From Pseudomonas sp. SID14000 (GTDB lineage Bacteria > Pseudomonadota > Gammaproteobacteria > Pseudomonadales > Pseudomonadaceae): a stretch of DNA of 64,000 nt. The translations under genes were made by a program, and so were the position numbers. The notes below the pieces were generated by a model, which saw only the letters and a list, made by a program, of their open reading frames with translations, was not told the origin of the DNA and did no database searches. Of the stretch, positions 36,792 to 45,579 are shown in pieces. The stretch covers positions 1 to 64,000 of the forward strand of contig NZ_NFZQ01000008.1 in assembly GCF_002165135.1 (NCBI RefSeq), written 5' to 3'. Each line of letters begins with the position of its first letter. The first letter of the stretch is position 1.

Positions 36792-39283
36792 ACAAGCTCA
36801 AGTACTACTGCCTGCGCTACCAACCCTACCTGCTGGGGGTGGCATTCTTCCTGGCGATCTTCCTGGTCTGGGCCATCGGCTGCGCCCTGGGCTTCGCCTC
36901 GCTGCATAGCCTGCTGGCCGGGATCGGCGTGTTCCTGATGCTGTCGGCAGGCTATGTACTGCTGCTTTATCGCGGCGCCGGCCAACACCACAACCTCGAA
37001 GGGTTGCTGCGCGACGATGCCGACCAGGCGGTACTCAACGCTACCCCCGCCGACCGCGAGGAAGTAAGCCTGCTGCGCGAACGCCTGTTGCAGAGCATCG
37101 AACGCCTGCGCAGCAACACGCCTCGCGGCACCTCGGCCAAGGACGCGCTGTACGCCCTGCCCTGGTATCTGGTGATCGGCCAGCCGGCCGCCGGCAAGAG
37201 CACGATGATCCTGCAGTCGGGCCTGAACTTCCCCTATGCCGAACGCGAAGGCGCACGGGTTGCAGGTCTTGGCGGCACGCGCAACTGCGACTGGTTCTTC
37301 AGCTCCGAAGCCGTGCTGCTGGATACCGCCGGGCGCTACATGAACAGCCCCGAAGAAGCCGGCAAGTGGCGCGGCTTCCTGCAGCTGTTGCGCCAACATC
37401 GCCAGCGCCGCCCTCTCAACGGCTTGATCGTCAGCGTCAGCATCGCCGACATCCTGCATGGCTCGGCCGAGGACCAGGACCGCGTGGCCAAGCGCCTGCG
37501 TGAACGGATCCAGGAAAGCTGCGCGCTGCTGGAAGTGCGCCTGCCAATCTACCTGGTCTTCACCAAGTGCGACCTGATCCCCGGCTTCACCCCGTTCTAT
37601 CGCCAGCTGGACGACGCCGCGCGTGGCGAAGTGATGGGCAAGACCTTCTCGCACAAGGGTTACGAGCAGGCCGACTGGGGCCAGCGTTTCGGCAAGGCGA
37701 TGGACGAGCTGACCGGTTACTGGCAGCAAGTGGCGAACCAGCAACTGGTGCAGCAAGACATTCAGGTAACCCGGCAGAACAATGCGGCCTACCGCTTCCC
37801 GCTGGAACTGGCCGCACTCAAGCCGCGCCTGCAACAATTCGTCGACAGCCTGCTGCGCGCCAACCCCTACCAGAACGCCGAAATGCTGCGCGGTTTCTAT
37901 TTCACTGCCGCACTGCAGGCCGACGAAGCCCTGTGGGGCAGCCACGGCCAGCATGTGGCCGAACGCTTCGCCCTCGAACACGCCGAAGGCACTGCTACTG
38001 CCGTCAGCCAGCCGGCGCCGCTGTTCATCAACAGCCTGTTCCGCAAGGTGATCATCCCCGACCAGCACCTGGTGGCGCTGTACACCAGCAACACGCGGGA
38101 GCGCCGGCGCAAGGCGGGTTGGGTTGCCGCCACCGGCCTGGCAGCCCTGGTGCTGTGCAGCCTGTGGGGCTGGTCGTACCTGAACAACCGCGCCACCCTG
38201 GCCAGCATCGCCGGCGAACTGGCCCAGGCCAAGGCCGACGACCAGGCTGCCAGCGGCCAGTACACCGCCTGGCATAGCCTTGACCGCTTGCGCTTCTGGG
38301 CCGAGCACTACTATCAGCAGCACCGCGAACAGGGCGTGCCCCTGGGCATGCGCCTGGGCCTGTACCAGGGCCATGAGGTCGAGCCGCTGCTGCGTAGCCG
38401 TTACTTCGCCACGCTGCAGAACGTGATGCTCAAGCCCACGGCAGACAACCTGACCCGCACCCTGTACCTGCTGACCACGATCAAGGTGTACCAGCGCAAC
38501 ACCCGCGAACTGCAGCCGGTAAGCGGCGTGGACAGCGTCGAGGCCGAGGCGCTGCCACATGACAACCGCGCGCAGTCGATCGCCGACTTCGGCAAGGCGG
38601 CGCTGGATACCTACGTGATGCTCTCGCCGGCCCGACGCGAGAACGCCGACCCGGCGTTTCTCAAGGCGCACCTGCCTGACTACTGGTACCCGGCCATCGC
38701 CCGCCATACCGGCAAGAGCATGGCCGCGGCCGCCAGCGAGGCCGGCGACAACCAGGACTACCTGTACGCCAGCCGCCAGATCACCTTCTACAGCGACCAG
38801 ATTCGTGAGCCGGATGTGCCGCGTATCCTCGACAACGCCTTCCTGATGTCCAGTTCGCGCAATTACATCGACAGCCTGCGCGCCCAGTCGCTGCGTTCGA
38901 TCGAGACCATCACGCTGGAGTCCGACACCCTGTTCGCCTTCGGCCGGGCCGACTTCCAGAGCCTGAAGAGCGAGGGCCAGCGCCAGTTGAGCGCGATCGC
39001 CAGCAAACTGCTGAACACGCCCGACATCGGCAAGATCATCATTTCCGGCCATGCCGATCAGCTCGGCGACAGCCAAGGCAACCTGCAGGTTTCGAAACAG
39101 CGGGCGCAGACCATTCGCACCTATCTGGTCGGCAAGGGCGTACCCGCCGAACTGGTGGTCGCCCAAGGCGAAGGCAGCCGCAAGCCGCTGGTCAACTGCG
39201 ACCTGCAGCAACCGCGGGCGCAACTGATCAAGTGCCTGGAGCCCAACCGCCGGGTGGAAATCGAAGTCCGCGGGCTCAACTGA
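36788..39283 (+). CDS. IcmF/TssM-like N-terminus fused to a C-terminal OmpA domain
   Basis: This 831-residue protein has two N-terminal membrane helices (about residues 14-58), an IcmF-type domain with Walker A GQPAAGKST near residue 132 and LLDTAGRYMNS, and a third helix at about 445-463. The last ~120 residues form an OmpA-like domain with IIISGHADQLGDSQGNLQVS and NRRVEIEV, which binds peptidoglycan. It is a shortened TssM-like protein carrying the cell-wall anchor that TssL here lacks. It is co-transcribed with the T6SS core. The domain calls are firm; its exact place in the complex is inferred. Confidence 0.88.
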   Translation: MNKLKYYCLRYQPYLLGVAFFLAIFLVWAIGCALGFASLHSLLAGIGVFLMLSAGYVLLLYRGAGQHHNLEGLLRDDADQAVLNATPADREEVSLLRERLLQSIERLRSNTPRGTSAKDALYALPWYLVIGQPAAGKSTMILQSGLNFPYAEREGARVAGLGGTRNCDWFFSSEAVLLDTAGRYMNSPEEAGKWRGFLQLLRQHRQRRPLNGLIVSVSIADILHGSAEDQDRVAKRLRERIQESCALLEVRLPIYLVFTKCDLIPGFTPFYRQLDDAARGEVMGKTFSHKGYEQADWGQRFGKAMDELTGYWQQVANQQLVQQDIQVTRQNNAAYRFPLELAALKPRLQQFVDSLLRANPYQNAEMLRGFYFTAALQADEALWGSHGQHVAERFALEHAEGTATAVSQPAPLFINSLFRKVIIPDQHLVALYTSNTRERRRKAGWVAATGLAALVLCSLWGWSYLNNRATLASIAGELAQAKADDQAASGQYTAWHSLDRLRFWAEHYYQQHREQGVPLGMRLGLYQGHEVEPLLRSRYFATLQNVMLKPTADNLTRTLYLLTTIKVYQRNTRELQPVSGVDSVEAEALPHDNRAQSIADFGKAALDTYVMLSPARRENADPAFLKAHLPDYWYPAIARHTGKSMAAAASEAGDNQDYLYASRQITFYSDQIREPDVPRILDNAFLMSSSRNYIDSLRAQSLRSIETITLESDTLFAFGRADFQSLKSEGQRQLSAIASKLLNTPDIGKIIISGHADQLGDSQGNLQVSKQRAQTIRTYLVGKGVPAELVVAQGEGSRKPLVNCDLQQPRAQLIKCLEPNRRVEIEVRGLN

Positions 39284-39304
39284 GGCCCGCTGCAAGAACC
39301 GGCT

Positions 39305-39333
39305 ACCCGGGCCTCACAGGAGGAGGCCCGGGT
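39305..39333 (+). terminator. Strong hairpin ahead of hcp
   Basis: A perfect 11-bp stem ACCCGGGCCTC / GAGGCCCGGGT with a 7-base loop stands between the OmpA-fusion gene and hcp. It is not followed by a T-run, so it may act as a processing or stabilising structure for the hcp message and not as a simple terminator. Which of these it does is inference. Confidence 0.5.
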
Positions 39334-39426
39334 GGCGGAAAGCTACCTCTGCCGAGGTATTCGGCGAGGTCAAAACCAAGGGGCGCATGAGCAACCCTTT
39401 AAATGGTGTTAATGGAGAGTTTCACA

Positions 39427-39945
39427 ATGGCATTTGACGCGTATATCCAAATCGACGGCATCCCGGGCGAAGTACTGGATGCGAAGCACAAGGACTGGAT
39501 CGAAGTGCTGGGCTACGAGTACGGCGCCACCCAGGCCACCTCGGCTACCGCCAGCTCCTCGGGCGGTGCATCGTCCGAGCGTGTTGCCCTGAGCGACTTC
39601 AAGATCCGCAAGGCGGTCGACAAGGCTTCGGCCAAGCTGTTCGAACACTGCTGCACCGGCAAGCACATCGCCAAGCTGAAGCTGAACGTGAACCGTGCCG
39701 GTGGTGACAAGGTCACCTACCTGACCATCGACATGGAAGAAGTCGTGGTGTCCTCGGTGCGCTTCATCGCCGGTGGCAACCAGAATGGTGAAGACAAGGC
39801 TGTGAGCGACCTGCCGGTCGAAGAAATCAGCTTCAACTTCGCCCGCATCAAGACGACCTACACCCAGCAGAACCGCACCGACGGCCAGGCTGGCGGCAAC
39901 ATCGTCGGCGGCTGGGACCGCACCGCGAACAAAGTGTTTGCCTGA
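39427..39945 (+). CDS. hcp: T6SS tube protein Hcp
   Basis: This 172-residue protein has the Hcp start MAFDAYIQIDGIPGEVLDAK and HKDWIEVLGYEYG, followed by DFKIRKAVDKASAKLFEHCC and the C-terminal ISFNFARIKTTYTQQ. It forms the hexameric rings of the secreted tube. GGAGAG precedes the ATG; the open frame extends 8 codons further. It is flanked by hairpins on both sides and could be transcribed or stabilised apart from the operon. Hcp in other systems is the most abundant component. Confidence 0.97.
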   Translation: MAFDAYIQIDGIPGEVLDAKHKDWIEVLGYEYGATQATSATASSSGGASSERVALSDFKIRKAVDKASAKLFEHCCTGKHIAKLKLNVNRAGGDKVTYLTIDMEEVVVSSVRFIAGGNQNGEDKAVSDLPVEEISFNFARIKTTYTQQNRTDGQAGGNIVGGWDRTANKVFA

Positions 39946-39988
39946 TAACCTGCGTACCCGGGGGCCGCTACGGCGGCCCACATCCCAC

Positions 39989-40013
39989 AGCGTGCCAGGT
40001 GACCTGGCACGCT
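39989..40013 (+). terminator. Inverted repeat after hcp
   Basis: A near-perfect palindrome AGCGTGCCAGG / CCTGGCACGCT with a 3-base loop lies 44 bases after the hcp stop. A smaller hairpin with GGCCGCC-type arms stands just before it. There is no T-run, so it may protect the 3' end of the hcp message while letting some transcription reach tssA. Confidence 0.5.
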
Positions 40014-40040
40014 GTTCATCTGCCATGACCAGAGTGTTTT

Positions 40041-41138
40041 ATGCCTGAAATCCTCAATGACCTTTCGCTGGCAACGCTGACCGCACCCATCGAGGGTGGC
40101 AGTGGCGAAGACTTGAGCTTCTCTGCCTTGTTCGACCAGATCAAGGAGGCGCGCCGGGCAGACCCTGACTACCTGACCCAGGGCGACTGGCAAACCGACC
40201 TGAAGACCGCCGACTGGGAGCAGGTGATCAACCTGTCGGCCCAAGGGCTGGCGCAGCAAAGCAAGGACCTGATGCTGGTATCCTGGCTCAGCGAAGGGCT
40301 GGCCCAGCGTGAACATTTCGAAGGCATCACCTTTGGCCTCCAGCTGACCGAACAGGTTCTGGAAGCATTCTGGGACACATTGTACCCAACGCTCGAAGAC
40401 GGCCTGGACGAACGCGCTGCCCGCCTGTCCTGGCTGAAGACCACGCTAACCGACATTGCCGGTGGCTTGCCCATTACCCAAGGGCAGAATTTTGGCGTGT
40501 TGCGCTATGACGAATCACGCCACGTAGAAAACCTTGCCTTGCAGAACCCCAAGGCAATGCAGACCGCGCTGAACGAAGGCAAGATCAACGCTGAGATCTT
40601 CCAGCGCTCGGTGGCGCTAAGCGACACCGAACACCTGCGCACCAAAGCCCTGCAGATCGCCGCCAGCCTGGCAGCCTGCAAGCGCCTGCAGGCCAGTGTC
40701 GACCGCCTGTTCGGCCATGAGGCGCCCAGCCTTGCCAGCCTTGCCGACATGCTGTCGCGCGCCAGCCAGCTGGCTGAGAAACTGCTCAAGGACCGCGGCG
40801 TCGAACTGCACCCCGCCACTGTGGCAGCAGCAGACCCCGAAGCCACCGTTGCCCCCACCAGCGAAGCAGGTGAACCAATGAACACGCCCGTCCACGTCAG
40901 CACGCCCGCACCGATGCGCACGACGCCACTGACCCGCGACGAAGCCTTCACCATGCTTGCGGGTATCGCCCAGTTCTTCAAGCAGAGCGAACCGCAAAGC
41001 CCGGTGCCTTACCTGATCGAACGCGCCATCAAGTGGGGCAACATGCCGCTGGAAGGCTGGCTGAGCGATGTGATCAAGGACAGTAACGTGGTAGACAACA
41101 TTCGCGATGTGCTGGGTACCCGGGAACCAAGGTCCTGA
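40041..41138 (+). CDS. tssA: T6SS protein TssA (ImpA family)
   Basis: This 365-residue protein has the ImpA N-terminal domain (LSFSALFDQIKEARRADPDY, then WEQVINLSAQGLAQQSKDL and WDTLYPTLEDGLDERAARL). A variable linker rich in Ala and Thr follows at about residues 255-290. The C-terminal block ends VPYLIERAIKWGNMPLEGWL. TssA primes sheath and tube polymerisation and may stay at the distal end. It is the last gene of the operon. Confidence 0.94.
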   Translation: MPEILNDLSLATLTAPIEGGSGEDLSFSALFDQIKEARRADPDYLTQGDWQTDLKTADWEQVINLSAQGLAQQSKDLMLVSWLSEGLAQREHFEGITFGLQLTEQVLEAFWDTLYPTLEDGLDERAARLSWLKTTLTDIAGGLPITQGQNFGVLRYDESRHVENLALQNPKAMQTALNEGKINAEIFQRSVALSDTEHLRTKALQIAASLAACKRLQASVDRLFGHEAPSLASLADMLSRASQLAEKLLKDRGVELHPATVAAADPEATVAPTSEAGEPMNTPVHVSTPAPMRTTPLTRDEAFTMLAGIAQFFKQSEPQSPVPYLIERAIKWGNMPLEGWLSDVIKDSNVVDNIRDVLGTREPRS

Positions 41139-41335
41139 TTCTGTACCGGCCACACCGGCCTCTTGGCGGGCATGCCCGCCCCACAGATCTTGCAAGCTGT
41201 GCAGTATCTGTGGGTACGGGATTGCCACGAAGAGACTGGCGAAGAGATGCCGTCTTGCCATGATTGCTCCGCTCTAGCCCGTGGGTTCTAATCGCGCACG
41301 ACCCGTTTGCCTTTGTCACTCAAGGAAGTGTCACC
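41139..41335. other. Intergenic region with REP-like sequence
   Basis: The ~200 bases after tssA contain a REP-like palindrome around 41147-41185 (ccggcctcttggcgggcatgcc region) and a partner-like stretch with ctgtgggta near 41205. No gene is seen. A factor-independent terminator with a T-run is absent, so the repeat itself may mark the operon end. Confidence 0.5.
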
Positions 41336-41929
41336 ATGTACAGGAAGATCGTGCCGCTGGCGCTATTGGCAACCCTGGCCGGTTGCTCGAACAGCGAGGA
41401 CACCAGCGAGGCCAGTTTCCACAAGGCCGCTCAGGCCTACCTCGATACCCAGTACCCGCACTGCTTCGTCACCAGTTCATTCCCCACCAGAACCCAGGAC
41501 TTCGATGTGCACGGCACCAACAAGGCGTTGCATGCCCTGGCACAGGTGGGTGTGGTCAGCGAAAAGGAAATCTCGCGCACAGAAGTACCCGCCCGTCTCT
41601 GGTCGCCGGCGCGTACGGATATCTACTACGCCTATGACCTGACCGATGAAGGCCGCAAGTACTACAAGCCGGATAGCGGGCTGTGCTTCGGCAAGGCTCA
41701 GGTCACCGCCATCGAGCACTTCAGTGAGCCGAGCGACGCGACCGGGCAGAAGGTGTCGCGTGTGACCTATGCCTACAAGATCACCGGGTTGCCGGCGTGG
41801 GCTGGGGATGACGGGGTCAAGGCCAGCATTGCCGAACTGGACAAGGCGGTGGCCAGCAATGACGCGCCGCTCAAGGAAACCCGAGAAATGCTGCTGACCA
41901 GCCAAGGGTGGCTGTTGCAGGACAAATAG
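41336..41929 (+). CDS. Small exported lipoprotein of unknown function
   Basis: This 197-residue protein has a lipoprotein signal MYRKIVPLALLATLAGC, with the Cys at residue 17. AAGGAAG precedes the ATG. Two or more cysteines (HCF, LCF) and a mixed charged body follow, with GLPAWAGDDGVKASIAELDK towards the end. I recognise no family. It stands alone between REP elements, so no partner can be named. Confidence 0.75.
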   Translation: MYRKIVPLALLATLAGCSNSEDTSEASFHKAAQAYLDTQYPHCFVTSSFPTRTQDFDVHGTNKALHALAQVGVVSEKEISRTEVPARLWSPARTDIYYAYDLTDEGRKYYKPDSGLCFGKAQVTAIEHFSEPSDATGQKVSRVTYAYKITGLPAWAGDDGVKASIAELDKAVASNDAPLKETREMLLTSQGWLLQDK

Positions 41930-41940
41930 CCGTTTGCCGT

Positions 41941-42036
41941 ACCGGCCTCTTCGCGGGTAAACCCACAGGTCCACCACAAGCCTGGGACCTGCGCTGTACC
42001 TGTGGGAGCGGGTTTACCCACGAAGAGGCCAGTACA
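41941..42036. repeat. Inverted REP pair
   Basis: Two copies of a REP-type sequence in opposite orientation (accggcctcttcgcgggt and cccacgaagaggcc ends) flank ctgtgggagcgggtttaccc arms. Such pairs are common between Pseudomonas operons and often terminate or insulate transcription. Here it separates two convergent genes. Confidence 0.75.
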
Positions 42037-42039
42037 GGC

Positions 42040-42915
42040 TTACATCCACCAGGCCAGCACCACCGGTAACCAGGCAAACGACAGCACCGTGGAACACATC
42101 ACCAGGTTCGCCACCTTCTCCGGCTCGCGATTGGCGCGCACCGCCATCAGGTAGTTGAACACCGCCACCGGCATCGCCGACTGCACCATCAGCACCGCCC
42201 GTTCCAGGCTGGCCATGCCCAACGCCACGCCTACTGCCCAGCCCACGGCAGCCCCCAGGCCAATACGCAAACCGCCAAGCAGCATGCCGCTGCCCACATG
42301 GCGCAGGCGAATGCTGGCCAGCGACACGCCCAAGGTCAGCAACATCAGCGGGATGGTCATGCCACCCAGCAGGTCTGCCGTATTGGCCAGCCAGCGCGGC
42401 AATTCGAAATCGAGAAAGATGATCGGCATGGCTCCGGCCAGGCTGATCACAATGGGGTTGCGCAACAGTGCCTTGAGCGAAGCCACAGTACCGGAAATGG
42501 CCATGCCGAGGGTGAACTGCACGATCGACAGGGTCAGGAAGAACGCCACGGCCAGGGCCAGGCCGTGCTCGCCAAAGGCATACAGGCTGATCGGCAGGCC
42601 CATGTTGCCGGTGTTGGGGAACATGAACGCCGGCAACAGCACCCGCCAGTGCTGGCCCGATGCACGGCACACCAGCAAGCCGGCCAGGGCCATGCCCAAG
42701 GTGCACAGCAGACAGGCCATGGCCATGCTGGTAAAGGCGTTCGGGTCCAGTTCAGTGCGGCTGAGCGTGGACAGCACCAGCGACGGGGTGCCGACGGTCA
42801 TCACCACCCGGGCGATAAATTCGGTGGGGTAGTCCAGGCCCTTGCGGGCCCAGGCATAGCCGATGCCAGCGACGATGAAAACCGGGGCCAGGACGGCGAA
42901 CAGTGACGCGAACAT
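42040..42915 (-). CDS. AEC-family transporter
   Basis: This 291-residue membrane protein has about ten hydrophobic segments and the auxin-efflux-carrier-like layout: FASLFAVLAPVFIVAGIGYA at the start, MFPNTGNMGLPISLYAFG in the middle and a five-span C-terminal half. The NTGNMGLP motif is characteristic of AEC/YfdV transporters, which move small carboxylates or other anions. The substrate cannot be read from the sequence. AAGGAAGG precedes the ATG at 42915. It is divergent from the MFS gene. Confidence 0.88.
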   Translation of the reverse strand: MFASLFAVLAPVFIVAGIGYAWARKGLDYPTEFIARVVMTVGTPSLVLSTLSRTELDPNAFTSMAMACLLCTLGMALAGLLVCRASGQHWRVLLPAFMFPNTGNMGLPISLYAFGEHGLALAVAFFLTLSIVQFTLGMAISGTVASLKALLRNPIVISLAGAMPIIFLDFELPRWLANTADLLGGMTIPLMLLTLGVSLASIRLRHVGSGMLLGGLRIGLGAAVGWAVGVALGMASLERAVLMVQSAMPVAVFNYLMAVRANREPEKVANLVMCSTVLSFAWLPVVLAWWM

Positions 42916-43174
42916 AGGGGCCTTCCTTGGGGTGGGCCCAGCATTATGCCGCAGACTGCGGCGTCTCGTCGCACACCCAAGCCCCTTGGGCAAAACCGCT
43001 CAAGCCCGTAGAATCCCGCTTCCTTTTCGCCTGTCGCCTTGAACGGTGGCAACCGGCAGCAATGACAGTCGCATCCAGCCCAGGCACTCCGTGCAGCCCC
43101 TCGGCCCCGTTCGGGTCGAGCCGGTGTGCGCGTCCGAAAAGGCGCTCGTTCCGCTCATCCACCTAGAGGTACGT

Positions 43175-44479
43175 ATGTCTCCGCGTTTGCTGGCCATGGC
43201 GCTGGCGCCCCTGCTCGGGCTGTTCATCATTGCCCTGGGCAACGGCTTCATGTCTTCCCTGACCACCTTGCGCCTGGGCGCTGCCGGTGAGTCAGCCACC
43301 ACCATCGGTGTCGTCTCCTCGACCTACTTCATCGGCCTGACCCTCGGTGCCATCTTCAACGACCGGTTGATCCTGCGCATCGGCCATATCCGCGCCTACA
43401 CCAGCTTCGCCTCGCTGATTGGCGTGACCATCCTGTTGCAAGGTCTGTTCTACGACGTCACCTGGTGGTCGCTGCTGCGCCTGGTCAACGGCTGGGCGGC
43501 GGTGGGCGTGTTCCTGGTGATCGAAAGCTGGCTGCTGCTGGCCGGTGACGCCAAGATCCGCGGCCGCCTGCTGGCGCTGTACATGATTGCCTTCTACGGC
43601 GCCGGGGTCATCGCCCAGGCCGGCCTTGGCGAAATCACCCATATGGGTGACACCGCACCATTCATGCTGGCCGGCGTGCTCGCTGCCCTGTCGGTACTGC
43701 CCATCGTGATCCTGCCGCGGGTATCGCCGCTGCTGGACCAGGTCGAACCGCTCAAGCCGCGCCAGTTGCTGGGTGTGGCACCGTCGGGCCTGGTCGGATG
43801 CTTCGGTTCGGGTGTGGCCATTGCCGGCATCTATGCCCTGCTACCGCTATACCTGCAGCGCATCGGCCTGGATGTGGGTGAGGTCGGCAACATGATGGCC
43901 TGGGTGATTCTTGGTGCCATGCTGCTGCAGTACCCGGTCGGGCGCTGGTCCGACCGCAAGGACCGCCAGGATGTACTCATCGCCCTGGCCGCGCTGTGCG
44001 TGGTGCTGTCGCTGGTCACGGTATTCCTGCCGTCGGATTCGATCCTGCTGCCGGCCATGCTGTTCCTGCTGGGCGGTGGCGTGTTCACCCTGTACCCGGT
44101 AGCGGTCAGCCATGCGGCCGACCGGGCGCCTTCCGATGCGCTGGTACCGATGATCCAGGGCCTGCTGCTGATCAACTCGCTAGGTTCGGCCATGGCACCG
44201 GTGGCGATTTCGCCGATGATGACCGAGTTTGGCGAGGCCGGGTTGTTCTGGGCGTTTGCCGTGGTTAACCTGGCCATGGTGTGCTTCTTCATGTGGCGCC
44301 GTGGCAAGCGCCCGGCGGCAGAGCACCCGGCCCCGTTCACCGCTTCGACCACCTTCTCGCCGACCGGTGCCGAGCTGCGGGTGACCGAAGACCTGATGCA
44401 TGCGGCGCAGGAGCACCCGCCGCTGGAGCCCGTGGAGGCCTCTGCGCCAGCGCAAGCGCAGCGTTCAGAACCGCATTGA
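43175..44479 (+). CDS. MFS transporter
   Basis: This 434-residue protein has twelve predicted spans: LLAMALAPLLGLFIIALGNG first, then LGAIFNDRLILRIGHIRAYT with the charged loop between spans 2 and 3. A cytoplasmic tail of about 60 residues is rich in Pro, Glu and Ala. AGAGGT precedes the ATG at 43175. Upstream codons are open but lack a ribosome site. It resembles the YcaD-like branch of the major facilitator superfamily; the substrate is unknown. Confidence 0.88.
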   Translation: MSPRLLAMALAPLLGLFIIALGNGFMSSLTTLRLGAAGESATTIGVVSSTYFIGLTLGAIFNDRLILRIGHIRAYTSFASLIGVTILLQGLFYDVTWWSLLRLVNGWAAVGVFLVIESWLLLAGDAKIRGRLLALYMIAFYGAGVIAQAGLGEITHMGDTAPFMLAGVLAALSVLPIVILPRVSPLLDQVEPLKPRQLLGVAPSGLVGCFGSGVAIAGIYALLPLYLQRIGLDVGEVGNMMAWVILGAMLLQYPVGRWSDRKDRQDVLIALAALCVVLSLVTVFLPSDSILLPAMLFLLGGGVFTLYPVAVSHAADRAPSDALVPMIQGLLLINSLGSAMAPVAISPMMTEFGEAGLFWAFAVVNLAMVCFFMWRRGKRPAAEHPAPFTASTTFSPTGAELRVTEDLMHAAQEHPPLEPVEASAPAQAQRSEPH

Positions 44480-44489
44480 ATTGGCAGGG

Positions 44490-44582
44490 CCCCTGTGGGA
44501 GCGGCTTTAGCCGCGAACACCGGCGCAGCCGGTGCCATGCACCGCGTTGGATTCTTCGCGGGTAAACCCGCTCCCACAGGGG
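44490..44582. repeat. Inverted REP pair between MFS gene and kguD
   Basis: Opposed arms cctgtgggagcggctttagc and gggtaaacccgctcccacag form a large inverted repeat between two convergent genes. It is a Pseudomonas-type REP doublet and could act as a bidirectional terminator. Confidence 0.75.
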
Positions 44583-44606
44583 CTGCGCAGGCTTGTGGAT
44601 CTGGCG

Positions 44607-45569
44607 CTAGCCATTCACCAGGTTCACCGGGCGCTCGCCGGCCAGCGCACTGAGCAGGTTGTCCACCGCACAGCGCGCCATGGCCTGGCGGGTTTCCTCG
44701 GTTGCAGAGCCGATATGTGGGGTCGCCACCACGTTGTCCAGCTGCAACAACGGCGACTGCGCCGGCAACGGCTCCTGCACGAATACATCCAGGCCGGCGC
44801 CGCGTATACGCCCGGCACGCAACGCGTCGATCAGCGCTGGCTCATCCACCACGCGCCCGCGGGAAATGTTCACCAGGATTGCCTGTGGCTTCATCAGCGC
44901 CAGTTCCCGCGCGCCGATCAGGCCTTCGGTGCTGGGACCCAGCGGCACGGTCAGGCAAACGAAATCCGCCTGCTGTAACAGCTCATCCAGGCTGCATTGA
45001 CGCGCGGCATAGCGCGCCTCCACGCCAGGCTTGGCACGCTGACTGTGATACAGCACCCGCATGCCGAAGCCAGCCGCGGCGCGCCGGGCCAGGGCCTCGC
45101 CGATGCGGCCCATGCCGACGATGCCCAGTGCCTTGCCGTGCACATCGCTGCCGAAATGCGCCGGGCCAAGGTTGGCCTTCCAGTGACCGTCTCGCACCCA
45201 GTTCGCCAGTTCCACAACGCGCCTGGCGGTGGCCAGTATCAGGGCAAAGCCGGTGTCGGCGGTGGTTTCGGTCAACACGTCGGGCGTGTTGGTCAACATC
45301 ACGCCACGCCTGCTGAGCTCGGCGATGTCGTAGTTGTCCACGCCGACCGAAACGCTGGACACCACTTCAAGTTGTGGCGCCAGGTCGAGCAGGCTGGCGT
45401 CCAGGCGCAGGCTGGCCCCCAGCAGCCCGTGTGCACCCGGCAAGGCGTCGCGCAGGCGCGCCAGGCCATCGGGCCGGGTGGTATCCACCCAGGTCACTTC
45501 GACGTGCTCCTGCAGGCGTGCCATCAGGTCATCGGAAAGGCGTTTGTACAGGACGATTCGCTTCTTCAT
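44607..45569 (-). CDS. kguD: 2-ketogluconate-6-phosphate reductase KguD
   Basis: This 320-residue D-2-hydroxyacid dehydrogenase reduces 2-keto-6-phosphogluconate to 6-phosphogluconate. The nucleotide-binding motif GIVGMGRIG is near residue 149. The catalytic set is Arg in VNISRGRVVDE, Glu in VFVQEPLP and His in ATPHIGSATEETR. TTAGGAAA precedes the ATG. It is the last gene of the kguE-K-T-D unit, which supports the specific assignment over a generic glyoxylate reductase. Confidence 0.92.
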   Translation of the reverse strand: MKKRIVLYKRLSDDLMARLQEHVEVTWVDTTRPDGLARLRDALPGAHGLLGASLRLDASLLDLAPQLEVVSSVSVGVDNYDIAELSRRGVMLTNTPDVLTETTADTGFALILATARRVVELANWVRDGHWKANLGPAHFGSDVHGKALGIVGMGRIGEALARRAAAGFGMRVLYHSQRAKPGVEARYAARQCSLDELLQQADFVCLTVPLGPSTEGLIGARELALMKPQAILVNISRGRVVDEPALIDALRAGRIRGAGLDVFVQEPLPAQSPLLQLDNVVATPHIGSATEETRQAMARCAVDNLLSALAGERPVNLVNG

Positions 45570-45579
45570 TGCAGGTTTC

